Of a stretch of DNA of 64,000 bases, positions 56,467 through 64,000 are shown one piece after another (position 1 is the stretch's first letter; every line of letters begins with the position of its first letter). The notes beneath the pieces were generated by a model that saw only the letters and a program-made list of their open reading frames with translations, was not told the origin of the DNA and ran no database searches. The DNA comes from JASGDN01 sp049840815. Lineage in GTDB: Bacteria > Chloroflexota > Chloroflexia > Thermomicrobiales > UBA6265. Position numbers and translations under genes: made by a program. The stretch covers positions 1 through 64,000 of the forward strand of contig JASGJI010000010.1 in the NCBI GenBank assembly GCA_049840815.1. Direction: 5' to 3'.

Positions 56467-57509
56467 TGTCGTTGCCTTTGGGCCTCTTCATGGCGCTCGC
56501 GCCCGCGCAGGCATCGGTGATGCCGGTCGATCCGAACGAGAACATGGCGGTGTCGCTGGCGCTGGCCTCGCTCGCATTCGCGATCACCATCATCATCGGT
56601 CGCCCGACCATCACCTTCCTGCGGGCCAAGAAAGTCGGCAAGAAGATCCGGATCGAACTCCCGGAGCACTTCGGCAAGGCCGGAACGCCGACGATGGGCG
56701 GCGTGATGTTCGTCGCGTCGGCGGTGGTCATCAACCTCGTCTTCAACACGCCGGGACGGCTCTCGATCCTGCTGCCAATCGGCGTGCTGATCGGCACGGC
56801 GATCCTTGGCGGGATCGACGACATGATGAATCTCGTTGGCGGCAAGGGCAACGGTATGTCCGGCCGCTTCAAGATGCTCTGGCTGATCCTGCTGGCGCTG
56901 GTCGCTGCGCTGGTCCTGCATCTGCCCGATCCATATGGACTCGGGTTGCGCCACATGTACATCCCCTTCCTGGATCGGTACGATATCGGCTGGCTCTACG
57001 TGCCGGTGGCGGTCTTCGCCATCGTGGGCGCGGCCAACGCGGTCAACTTCACCGATGGTCTCGATAGCCTCGCGGGCGGCACCGGGGCCATCGCCTTCTG
57101 CGCCTATGGGATCATCGCGTACCGGCAGGGGCAGACCGGGGTTGTCACCTTCTGCTTCATCATGGTCGGCGCGCTGGCCGGGTTCCTCTGGTTCAATGCG
57201 CCTCCCGCGCAGGTCATCATGGGGGATGCCGGATCGCTCGCGATCGGGGCGGCATTGGCGACAGCCGCCTTCATGACGGGGCAGTGGTTGCTGCTTCCGG
57301 TGGTTGGCTTCGTCTTCGTTGCGGAGATGGTCTCGGTCATCATCCAGGTGCTCTACTTCAAGGCGACAAAAGGAAAACGGTTCTTCCGGAAGACGCCGAT
57401 CCACCACCATTTCGAGATGCTGGGGTGGTCGGATACGCAGATCACGATTCGGTTCTGGCTGGTCGGGATGATGTCCGGGTTGCTCGGCGTCGCCCTGGCC
57501 CTCTTGTAG
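56463..57509 (+). CDS. mraY: phospho-MurNAc-pentapeptide transferase
   Basis: Integral membrane enzyme making lipid I from UDP-MurNAc-pentapeptide and undecaprenyl phosphate, 348 residues with about ten helices. Seen are GTPTMGGVMF, the GGIDDMMNL acidic pair, NAVNFTDGLDSLAGG, MGDAGSLAIG and the HHHFEMLGW loop. It is the lipid-carrier step that meets the product of uppS. It overlaps murF by four bases. Confidence 0.96.
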   Translation: MMSLPLGLFMALAPAQASVMPVDPNENMAVSLALASLAFAITIIIGRPTITFLRAKKVGKKIRIELPEHFGKAGTPTMGGVMFVASAVVINLVFNTPGRLSILLPIGVLIGTAILGGIDDMMNLVGGKGNGMSGRFKMLWLILLALVAALVLHLPDPYGLGLRHMYIPFLDRYDIGWLYVPVAVFAIVGAANAVNFTDGLDSLAGGTGAIAFCAYGIIAYRQGQTGVVTFCFIMVGALAGFLWFNAPPAQVIMGDAGSLAIGAALATAAFMTGQWLLLPVVGFVFVAEMVSVIIQVLYFKATKGKRFFRKTPIHHHFEMLGWSDTQITIRFWLVGMMSGLLGVALALL

Positions 57510-57525
57510 CGAGGCAAGGTCGAGG

Positions 57526-58995
57526 GTGGAGCACGAACGCGCGGACCAGATGAATGGTCGGGACATCGCCTCCTACGTCGCCGGGAAACGGGTGACGGTG
57601 ATGGGATTGGGCATCCTCGGCGGTGGGGTTGGTGTCGCCCACTATCTCGCGACGCATGGCGCTCACGTCACCGTCACCGACATGCGTGACGAGGCGTCGC
57701 TGTCCGAGTCGATTCACCAACTTCATGGCCTGCCCGTGACCTACCATCTCGGTGGGCACGACATCGCCGACTTCACGCGGGCCGGGGCGGACATCGTGGT
57801 GCGGAATCCGGGCGTGCGACCGGATTCCGCGTACCTGGTCGCCGCGCGGAACGACGGTGTCGGCGTCGAGATGGAGATGTCGCTCTTCTTCCGTGCCTGT
57901 CCGGCCCCGATCCTCGGCGTCACGGGCACCAAGGGCAAGACGAGTGTCTCCACGCTGTGTGGGCACATCCTGAAGTCGTGGATACCGGAGACGCTGCTGG
58001 CCGGGAACATGGGGATCTCGGCGCTCGCGCAGGTCGACAGCCTGACGCCGGAAACGCCGGTCGTGATCGAGCTTTCCAGCTTCCAGCTGGAAGCGCTGGA
58101 CGAGAATCGTCTCGGACCGCACGTCGCCGTCATCACAAACATCTCCGAGGACCATCTTGACCGCTACGACGACTACGAGCACTACATCCAGACCAAGCTT
58201 TCGATCGGGCGGCATTTGCATCCGGACGACGTGATGGTGTTCGACCGCGACGATCCACAGGCCGCCCGCGTCGCCGAGGTGACACCGGCCAAGGTCGTGC
58301 GCTTCGGCATCACGGACGATGGGTCGGATGGAGCGTGGCTCTCCGGCGATGAGATCGTATGGCGAGACGGCGGCCAGGAAGATCGCTGGCCGCGTCCGGC
58401 GCACCTGGCGTTGCAGGGCGATCATGGCGCGCGGAATGTGCTTGCTGCGGTCGCGGCGGCGCGTTCCTACGGGGCGCCTTATGATGCGGTCGCGCGGGGT
58501 CTTGCCTCCTTCGCCGGGGTCGAGAACCGGATGGAGGAGATCGCAACCATTGATGGTGTGCTCTTCGTGAATGACACCTCCGCCACTGCTCCGGCGGCGA
58601 CGCTTGCCGCGCTGGACGTGCTCGTGCCGCGCGCAAAGATGCTGCACCTGATCGCGGGGGGACACGACAAAGGCGCGGACCTGCACGAACTGGCGACCGC
58701 CATTGCGGCGTCCGGCGCGCGGGTGCTGCTGCTCGATGGATCGGCAACGCCGGAACTGCGGAGGCTGATCCAGGAGGCTGGCGGCACCATCGATGGCGTC
58801 TTCACCTCGATGCCGGATGTCGTTCGAGCTGCCGTCTCCGAGGCGAAGGAGGGCGATATCGTCGCGCTTTCGCCGGGGTGCGCCAGCTTCGGGATGTTCC
58901 GCAACGAGTTCGACCGGGGAGGCCAGTTCACTGCCGCCGTCGGGGAATGGGGAGCAGGGCGCTCCATCTCCGCCGCGACGGCCACCGGACGCTGA
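57526..58995 (+). CDS. murD: UDP-MurNAc-L-Ala D-Glu ligase
   Basis: Cytosolic ligase adding D-glutamate, 489 residues. VTVMGLGILGGGVGVAHYL binds the UDP part. GVTGTKGKTSVSTL is the ATP loop; LAGNMGISAL, VVIELSSFQLEAL, NISEDHLDRYDDY, NDTSATAPAATLAAL and the C-terminal ALSPGCASFGMFRNEFDRG are typical. GTG start at 57526 with GAGGCAAGG upstream; an ATG at 57550 is possible. It lies 16 bases after mraY. Confidence 0.94.
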   Translation: MEHERADQMNGRDIASYVAGKRVTVMGLGILGGGVGVAHYLATHGAHVTVTDMRDEASLSESIHQLHGLPVTYHLGGHDIADFTRAGADIVVRNPGVRPDSAYLVAARNDGVGVEMEMSLFFRACPAPILGVTGTKGKTSVSTLCGHILKSWIPETLLAGNMGISALAQVDSLTPETPVVIELSSFQLEALDENRLGPHVAVITNISEDHLDRYDDYEHYIQTKLSIGRHLHPDDVMVFDRDDPQAARVAEVTPAKVVRFGITDDGSDGAWLSGDEIVWRDGGQEDRWPRPAHLALQGDHGARNVLAAVAAARSYGAPYDAVARGLASFAGVENRMEEIATIDGVLFVNDTSATAPAATLAALDVLVPRAKMLHLIAGGHDKGADLHELATAIAASGARVLLLDGSATPELRRLIQEAGGTIDGVFTSMPDVVRAAVSEAKEGDIVALSPGCASFGMFRNEFDRGGQFTAAVGEWGAGRSISAATATGR

Positions 58996-59086
58996 CCATC
59001 GACCGACACAGGACACACGGCGCGATCCGAATGCCGGCATGACCCCTCGGCAGCGGACGTGGCTACAGAGAACGCGAGAAAGCACC

Positions 59087-61528
59087 ATGGCCGCCAGCAC
59101 CGACACGACGCGAAACCTCCAGACGCACCACCTGCCACCCCCTCCGGCGACGGTCCATTTCATCGGGATCGGCGGGATCGGCATGAGCGGGCTGGCCCGG
59201 ATTCTTCTTGCGTGGGGTTATCGGATCACCGGCTCCGATGCGGCGGCGAGCGAGGTCACGGTGGCGTTGCAGGAACTTGGGGCGGACATCGTGATCGGTC
59301 ATGACGATCCCACGTTCGCCTCGCTGGCGGACATCCTGGTGACGACGCCACGGGCCGAGGAGAACGCGCGGATCGAGATCGAGGCTGCCCATGCAGCGGG
59401 CGTGATGCACATTCAGCGCGGCCTGATGCTGGCGATGCTCGCCAACGCGCGGCGGTCGATTGCCGTGGCCGGCAGTCACGGCAAGTCGACGACCACCGGT
59501 ATGATCACGTCCGCGCTGCGGGCGCTGGGGGGCGATCCGAGCTATGCGATTGGCGCGGTACTCGGCGAGACCGGGTTGAATGCTGCGCCAGGGAACGGGC
59601 CGTACATGCCGGTGGAGGCCGACGAGTTCGCGCGGGCCTTCCTGTGGCTGCGTCCGGAGGTCGGGATCATCACCTCCGTCAGCTACGACCATCCTGATAT
59701 CTATCCGACTCAGGAGGAGTACGACGCGGCGTTCGTCGAGTTCACGAAGGGCATCCTTCCCGGGGGGCGACTGGTGATCTCGGCCGACGACCCCGGTTCC
59801 CGGCGGGTGATCGACGCCGTGCGTGCGCGTGGTGCGTTGCCGTTCTCCATCGTGACCTTTGGCAGTGGTGAGGACGCCGATTGGCGGATCGCATACGGCG
59901 AGCGGGGTGGCGCGGTGACGCTGCCGAACGGGCGGGCGCTGCCGGTGGAGCCGAGCGTGGCGGGACAGCACAACGTGCGCAATACCGTCGCGGGGGCGAT
60001 CGCGCTGGAGGCGCTCGGATTCGAGCCGGACGCGGCGCTGGTGGCGCTCGGTGGCTTTACCGGGGTCGGGCGGCGCTTCGAGCACAAGGGCACGTTCGGT
60101 GGGATCGACATCGTCGATGACTACGCGCATCACCCGGACGAGATCAGCGCGACGTTGCAGGCCGCGCGTGAGCGCTTCCAGGGCCGCAAGATCGTCGTGG
60201 CGTTCCAGCCGCATACGTATAGCAGGACCAAGCTCCTGCTGGACGAGTTTGCAACCTCACTGAGCCTCGCGGATGAGGTCGTGTTGCTGGAGGTCTATCC
60301 GTCCGGGGAGCCGGATGTCTTCGGCGTCTCTTCGGCGGATGTCTTTGCGCGGCTGACGACGCCCGCGCATCAGGTGGCGCGGCCCGGAGACGCGGCGCGG
60401 AAGCTGGCCGAGGTCGCGAAGGCAGGAGATGTCGTGCTGACGCTGGGCGCGGGCGACATCACCTCGGTTGGCGCGGAGGTGTTGGCGCTCCTGAAGCAGC
60501 GCACGTCCGCCGCTGACGCTGGATCCAGGGGGGATGGCGAGACGCGTCCCGCTCCACGCCGCCCTCGCCCCGCGGCGTCGAAGGCGGCGTCGACGCCGAT
60601 TCCTGGTCACGAGCACCTGAAGGTCCAGCGCGACGCCGCGATGTCGCTCTACACCACGATGCGGATCGGTGGTCCGGCGGACTTTCTGGTGCGCGCGCAG
60701 GAGCCGGACGATGTCGCTCATGCGACACAGTGGGCAGTGTCCGAAGGGCTGCCGGTCACGGTGATTGGCGGCGGGAGCAACTTGCTGGTTGGCGACGGTG
60801 GGATTCGGGGCCTCGTGATCGTGGCGCGGACGCCGGGCGAGCGGGCGGCGAACCTCCTGACATGGGAGGACGAGGACGACCGCGTCCGGGTGACGGTCGG
60901 GGCGCAAGCGCCGCTGTCCTGGGTCGGGCGCCATTGCGCGGAGCAGGGTTGGGCCGGCATGGACTGGGGGGTCGGCCTGCCGGGCCAGATCGGCGGCGCG
61001 ACTGTGAACAACGCCGGAGCCCACGGCACCGAATTGAAGGATCACCTGGTGGAGATCGAACTCCTGCATGCCAATGGCACTACGGAGCGCGTCCCGGCAT
61101 CGTGGCTGGAGGCCGGGTACCGCAGGACGCGGATCAAGGTCGCAGCCCGGCCGCGTCCTTGGACGATCCTGCGTTCGACCTTCCTGTTGCCGAAGGACGA
61201 TCCCGCCAAGCTCGTGCAGCTGGCTGACGAGCACGCTGATTTCCGGAAGCGCACGCAGCCGACCGGGGCCTGCTCCGGCTCGACGTTCGCGAATCCGCCT
61301 GGGGACTATGCCGGACGCCTGATCGAGGCGGCAGGCCTGAAGGGCTTCATGCTGGGCGCGATGCAGCTTTCGCCGAAGCACGCCAATTGGGTCGTCAACA
61401 CCGGCGGCGGCAGCGCCTCCGAGGCCTGGGCGCTGATCCAGCATGCCCGCACGACCGTGCTCGACCGGTTCGGCGTCGAACTGCACCCGGAAATCGAGCG
61501 CGTCGGTGAGCACACTGACGGTGTATAG
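59087..61528 (+). CDS. murC-murB: MurC-MurB fusion: UDP-MurNAc-L-Ala ligase and UDP-N-acetylenolpyruvoylglucosamine reductase
   Basis: An 813-residue two-enzyme fusion. Residues 1-472 are MurC: HFIGIGGIGMSGLARILL, the ATP loop AGSHGKSTTTGMI, DDYAHHPDEISATL and FQPHTYSRT. Residues 473-505 are an Arg/Pro/Ala linker. Residues 506-813 are MurB: TTMRIGGPADFLV, VIGGGSNLLVGD, GLPGQIGGATVNNAGAHG, the GSTFANPPGD proton-donor serine and the final HPEIERVGE glutamate. The fusion joins two cytosolic steps, UDP-MurNAc formation and addition of L-Ala. The ATG at 59087 is preferred since upstream sequence is a murD shadow. The MurC ATP loop has Ser where Thr is more common. Confidence 0.94.
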   Translation: MAASTDTTRNLQTHHLPPPPATVHFIGIGGIGMSGLARILLAWGYRITGSDAAASEVTVALQELGADIVIGHDDPTFASLADILVTTPRAEENARIEIEAAHAAGVMHIQRGLMLAMLANARRSIAVAGSHGKSTTTGMITSALRALGGDPSYAIGAVLGETGLNAAPGNGPYMPVEADEFARAFLWLRPEVGIITSVSYDHPDIYPTQEEYDAAFVEFTKGILPGGRLVISADDPGSRRVIDAVRARGALPFSIVTFGSGEDADWRIAYGERGGAVTLPNGRALPVEPSVAGQHNVRNTVAGAIALEALGFEPDAALVALGGFTGVGRRFEHKGTFGGIDIVDDYAHHPDEISATLQAARERFQGRKIVVAFQPHTYSRTKLLLDEFATSLSLADEVVLLEVYPSGEPDVFGVSSADVFARLTTPAHQVARPGDAARKLAEVAKAGDVVLTLGAGDITSVGAEVLALLKQRTSAADAGSRGDGETRPAPRRPRPAASKAASTPIPGHEHLKVQRDAAMSLYTTMRIGGPADFLVRAQEPDDVAHATQWAVSEGLPVTVIGGGSNLLVGDGGIRGLVIVARTPGERAANLLTWEDEDDRVRVTVGAQAPLSWVGRHCAEQGWAGMDWGVGLPGQIGGATVNNAGAHGTELKDHLVEIELLHANGTTERVPASWLEAGYRRTRIKVAARPRPWTILRSTFLLPKDDPAKLVQLADEHADFRKRTQPTGACSGSTFANPPGDYAGRLIEAAGLKGFMLGAMQLSPKHANWVVNTGGGSASEAWALIQHARTTVLDRFGVELHPEIERVGEHTDGV

Positions 61529-61581
61529 TCCCGAACCCTTCTCATCCTCCCATCTGTTCCCACGCGAAGGAAGAGCGTCTC

Positions 61582-62706
61582 ATGTCTGACGGAACAACCA
61601 ACACCCCCATGCGCAAGGTCCGCGTCGCCGTCCTCTTCGGTGGTCAGTCCGACGAGCACGATGTTTCGCTGCGGTCGGCGCAGACGATCATGGATGCGCT
61701 CGATTCCGAGCGGTACGAGATCGTGCCGGTGGGGATCACGCGGGAAGGGCAGTGGGTGGCCAATGGCGATCCGCTGAAGGCCCTGCAATCGATCTCTCCG
61801 ATGTATGCCATCAGCGCAGGCGATGCGGTATTCGGCGATGCAACCGCCTCCACGGACGTGGTGGCCGTCGAGGTCGGCGGCAGTGGCCTTCCCGCTGGGC
61901 TGACGGAGACGGTGGATATCGTCTTCCCGGCGCTGCATGGGCCGAAGGGCGAGGACGGCACGGTTCAGGGGATGCTGGAGCTGGCTGGGGTGCCCTACAT
62001 CGGATCCGGCGTACTCGGCTCGGCGGTGGCGATGGACAAGGCCGTGACCAAGAACCTGCTGACACAGGCGGGCTTGCCGCAGGTGCCATGGGTGCAGGTG
62101 TTGCGTCGCGACTGGGAGCGCGATCCGGAGGCGATCGAGCAGTTGGTCGGCGAGCGGCTGGGCTATCCCTGCTTCGTGAAGCCCGCGAACATGGGATCCA
62201 GCGTGGGGGTCGGCAAGGCCCGCAACCCGGCGGAACTTCATGATGCACTGCGCGAGGCGGCACGATTCGACCGCAAGATCGTGATCGAGCAGGGTGTGAA
62301 TGCGCGGGAGATCGAGTTGGCCGTGCTGGGGAACGACGATCCGATCGTCTCCGTGGCGGGCGAGGTCGTGCCAGCGGGTGAGTTCTACGACTACAACGCG
62401 AAGTACATCGACGACGACGCGCAGTTGATCATTCCGGCGAAGATCGACCGCGATGTTCTGGCCTACATGCAGGAGCTCGCGATCGCCGCGTTCCAGGCGC
62501 TCGACCTGGCCGGATTGGCGCGAGTCGACTTCTTCCTCGAGAAGGACACCGACCGTGTGTTCATCAACGAAGTGAACACCATCCCTGGCTTCACCTCGAT
62601 CAGCATGTATCCGATGTTGTGGGAGGCGAGCGGAGTGCCGCTGGCCGAACTTGTGGATCGTCTGGTCCAACTCGGCATCGAACGTAGCCGGGATGGCCAC
62701 CGGTAG
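61582..62706 (+). CDS. ddl: D-alanine--D-alanine ligase
   Basis: ATP-grasp ligase making D-Ala-D-Ala for MurF, 374 residues. VLFGGQSDEHDVSLRSA, ALHGPKGEDGTVQGML, FVKPANMGSSVGVGKA and EVNTIPGFTSISMYP are present. The EFYDYNAKY segment has the Tyr expected of D-Ala-specific enzymes, unlike D-lactate ligases. GAAGGAAGAG precedes the ATG. It is the last wall gene before a terminator and the poly-C region. Confidence 0.95.
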   Translation: MSDGTTNTPMRKVRVAVLFGGQSDEHDVSLRSAQTIMDALDSERYEIVPVGITREGQWVANGDPLKALQSISPMYAISAGDAVFGDATASTDVVAVEVGGSGLPAGLTETVDIVFPALHGPKGEDGTVQGMLELAGVPYIGSGVLGSAVAMDKAVTKNLLTQAGLPQVPWVQVLRRDWERDPEAIEQLVGERLGYPCFVKPANMGSSVGVGKARNPAELHDALREAARFDRKIVIEQGVNAREIELAVLGNDDPIVSVAGEVVPAGEFYDYNAKYIDDDAQLIIPAKIDRDVLAYMQELAIAAFQALDLAGLARVDFFLEKDTDRVFINEVNTIPGFTSISMYPMLWEASGVPLAELVDRLVQLGIERSRDGHR

Positions 62707-62735
62707 CCGGTCGAACCGTGCGATCGTGTGACATA

Positions 62736-62774
62736 ATGCAGGACGGCGGGCGGTCATCGCCTGCCGTCCTGCAT
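62736..62774 (+). terminator. terminator after ddl
   Basis: 15-bp stem (62736-62750 with 62760-62774, one G-U pair) with a 9-base loop, 30 bases past the ddl stop. Confidence 0.75.
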
Positions 62775-62782
62775 GGGTCGGG

Positions 62783-62878
62783 CCCCCCCCCCCCCCCCCC
62801 ACCCACCCGGCCACCCCCCCCGCACCCGCCGACCCCCCCCCAAACCCCCCCACCCCGACCCCCCCCCCCCCCCCCCCC
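62783..62878 (+). repeat. poly-C low-complexity tract
   Basis: About 96 bases, nearly all C, beginning with 18 consecutive C (62783-62800) and ending with 20 (62859-62878), with scattered A and G between. On the minus strand it offers many G-runs and could fold into G-quadruplexes. It could equally be a sequencing or assembly artefact, because such noisy poly-G is typical of two-colour Illumina reads. Confidence 0.9.
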
Positions 62879-62907
62879 GGGTGGACAATCGAGATGGCGG
62901 ACCTCCG

Positions 62908-62916
62908 TGATATACT
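62908..62916 (+). promoter_or_regulatory. extended -10 promoter of ftsZ
   Basis: TGA-TATACT, the best extended -10 in the window, about 340 bases upstream of the ftsZ start used here. No -35 at normal distance. Confidence 0.45.
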
Positions 62917-63258
62917 CCGTCAGATTGATGAGTCTGCTTCTGGGGGAGAAGGCGGCTCGATGTCGCAGGATGTGTGTTATGCACCTGTGTACGTTCGGTC
63001 GCAACGGACCTTTCCTAGGAACTGGATGCCATCGTTTTCTCGCAACTTCGGGACGTCTGTCCCTTCGGATAGCATGGGCGTGACGCTCATGGATCACGGT
63101 CTCCCGGAAAACCGCACCTCCGGGATACGCACAAGGTGGATGGTGGACGGACGATGCAATCCCGCGGACAGAATCCGCCCAGGAACCCGCAGCAGCGCGT
63201 ACCTGGCGCGCAGCAAACGGGAGCTTCCCAGCGATCGACGTCAGAAGGACTCGATGCC

Positions 63259-64000
63259 ATGACGGACGCCCCGGGTTCCGCCCCCATCCCGGCTTCGCGA
63301 TGGAGTGGCGGCGATAGTTTTGCCTCGGCCTTCGCCCGCATCAAGGTGATCGGCGTCGGCGGCGCTGGCGGCAACGCGATCAACCGCATGGTGCGCTCCG
63401 GTGTCGATGGCATCGAGTTTGTGGCCGTCAATACCGACGCCCAGGCGCTCATGACCAGCGAGGCGTCGATCGCGATCCGCATCGGCGACAAGCTGACCAA
63501 GGGGCTCGGCGCTGGCGGACGTCCCGAAATCGGTGAGCGGGCCGCCGAAGAGAGCGCTGAGAGCCTCGCCGAGGTCATGCGCGATTGCGACATGATCTTC
63601 ATCGCGGCTGGCATGGGCGGCGGCACCGGCACCGGTGCGTCGCCGACCATCGCGCGGCTGGCCAAGGCCGCTGGCGCGTTGACGGTCGCCGTGGTGACGA
63701 AACCCTTTGAGTTCGAGGGGGGACGTCGTCGCAAGTCGGCGGAAGAAGGTATCGCCCTGCTCCGCGAGACGGTCGATGCCCTCATCACGATCCCGAACGA
63801 GCGGCTGCTGCACATGGTCGAGCCAAAGACCACGGTGACAGAGGCGTTCCAGATCGCGGACGACGTGCTGCGCCAGGGTATTGCTGGCATCTCGGATCTC
63901 ATCACCAAGCCGGGCGTGATCAATCTCGACTTCGCCGACGTGAAGACGATCATGAAGGACGCCGGGTCGGCCCTCATGGCCATCGGGTATGGCGAGGGGC
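63259..64000 (+). CDS. ftsZ: cell division protein FtsZ (partial, runs off the window)
   Basis: Tubulin-like GTPase forming the division ring; the first 247 residues are present. The variable start is followed by ARIKVIGVGGAGGNAINRMVRSG, VNTDAQAL and the tubulin signature GGGTGTGASP. TVAVVTKPFEFEGGRRRKSAEEG, NERLL and DLITKPGVINLDFADVKTIM follow. AGAAGGA nine bases before ATG 63259 favours this start. The same frame is open back to an ATG at 63154, which would add a 35-residue Gln/Pro/Arg-rich extension. The stop lies beyond 64000. Confidence 0.95.
   Translation, partial: MTDAPGSAPIPASRWSGGDSFASAFARIKVIGVGGAGGNAINRMVRSGVDGIEFVAVNTDAQALMTSEASIAIRIGDKLTKGLGAGGRPEIGERAAEESAESLAEVMRDCDMIFIAAGMGGGTGTGASPTIARLAKAAGALTVAVVTKPFEFEGGRRRKSAEEGIALLRETVDALITIPNERLLHMVEPKTTVTEAFQIADDVLRQGIAGISDLITKPGVINLDFADVKTIMKDAGSALMAIGYGEG

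Larger units (their letters stand above)
62707..63258. other. ddl-ftsZ intergenic region with poly-C
   Basis: 552 bases. In order: a TGA-CATAAT element (62729-62737), the ddl terminator, the poly-C tract, an extended -10 (62908-62916), then about 340 bases of leader before ftsZ. Small open frames here are not convincing. ftsQ and ftsA, often found here, are absent. Confidence 0.55.

Noticed and set aside
57442..59184. A 580-codon open frame antisense to murD
   Set aside because: No recognisable motif; fully overlaps a textbook MurD.
62729..62737. TGA-CATAAT element just after ddl as a promoter
   Set aside because: A transcript from it would begin inside the ddl terminator hairpin, so the site at 62908-62916 is the better ftsZ promoter.
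62718..63083. Proline-rich open frame through the poly-C tract
   Set aside because: Produced by translation of CCC repeats; it starts inside the ddl terminator and has no support.
62894..63262. A 122-codon open frame just upstream of ftsZ
   Set aside because: It begins before the likely ftsZ -10, overlaps the ftsZ start in another frame, and has no domain; more likely leader sequence.

Overview
The window is GC-rich bacterial chromosome. I infer a member of Chloroflexota, most likely class Thermomicrobia. This rests on the type of 16S rRNA, an archaeal-like family B DNA polymerase in an otherwise bacterial context, many small paralogous beta-propeller proteins, and a reduced division cluster. 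The inference comes from gene content read by eye and no database was searched. Almost all sequence is housekeeping or envelope-related. No phage, insertion sequence, CRISPR array or plasmid gene was seen.

Layout. (1) 1-5750: a complete rRNA operon, 16S - tRNA-Ile - tRNA-Ala - 23S - 5S - initiator tRNA-Met. Leader and spacer segments form long processing stems around 16S and 23S, and a hairpin ends the operon. (2) 5766-13907: a family B DNA polymerase divergent from comF, then, on the minus strand, rpsB-tsf and frr-uppS-cdsA-dxr. The usual pyrH between tsf and frr is missing. (3) 14324-16947: a cysteine-rich membrane protein with an SH3 domain and two bactofilins. (4) 17541-27760: a DMT-family exporter, a lactonase-type propeller, and two Tat-exported PQQ-type propeller enzymes each fused to a C-terminal blue-copper domain. 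Among them lie an unknown CxxC protein, an acyltransferase-like protein and a zinc-ribbon membrane propeller protein. (5) 27894-32417: methyltransferase, flippase-like membrane protein and polyprenyl-phosphate glycosyltransferase, then an ECF sigma/anti-sigma pair. (6) 32576-38133: folC, nadB (split by an apparent frameshift), adenine deaminase and an acidic unknown protein.

(7) 38480-44549: alpha-glucan phosphorylase and a tightly coupled four-gene dTDP-rhamnose operon (rmlA, rmlD, rmlB, rmlC-like). These are followed by a 144-base multi-hairpin intergenic element and a perfect 28-bp terminator hairpin. (8) 44800-51099: a minus-strand envelope-glycan set (two GT-C membrane glycosyltransferases, one GT2, one methyltransferase, a TPM-domain protein). 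(9) 51394-53609: a biotin carboxylase/BCCP fusion and a small protein whose promoter carries a LexA-like box. (10) 53942-64000: a compact cell-wall and division cluster, rsmH-murF-mraY-murD-murC::murB-ddl, then a poly-C tract and the start of ftsZ, which runs off the window.

The regions fit a common theme of envelope construction. The uppS/cdsA/dxr block makes the lipid carrier and its isoprenoid precursor. The rml and glycosyltransferase blocks supply and use activated sugars. The mur block makes the peptidoglycan precursor, and bactofilin/FtsZ provide cytoskeleton. Promoters recognisable by eye are mostly of the extended -10 type (TGnTAtaCT-like) without a clear -35. The most unusual content is the pair of quinoprotein-cupredoxin fusions. 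Two places, the nadB frameshift and the poly-C tract before ftsZ, may be sequence or assembly errors.
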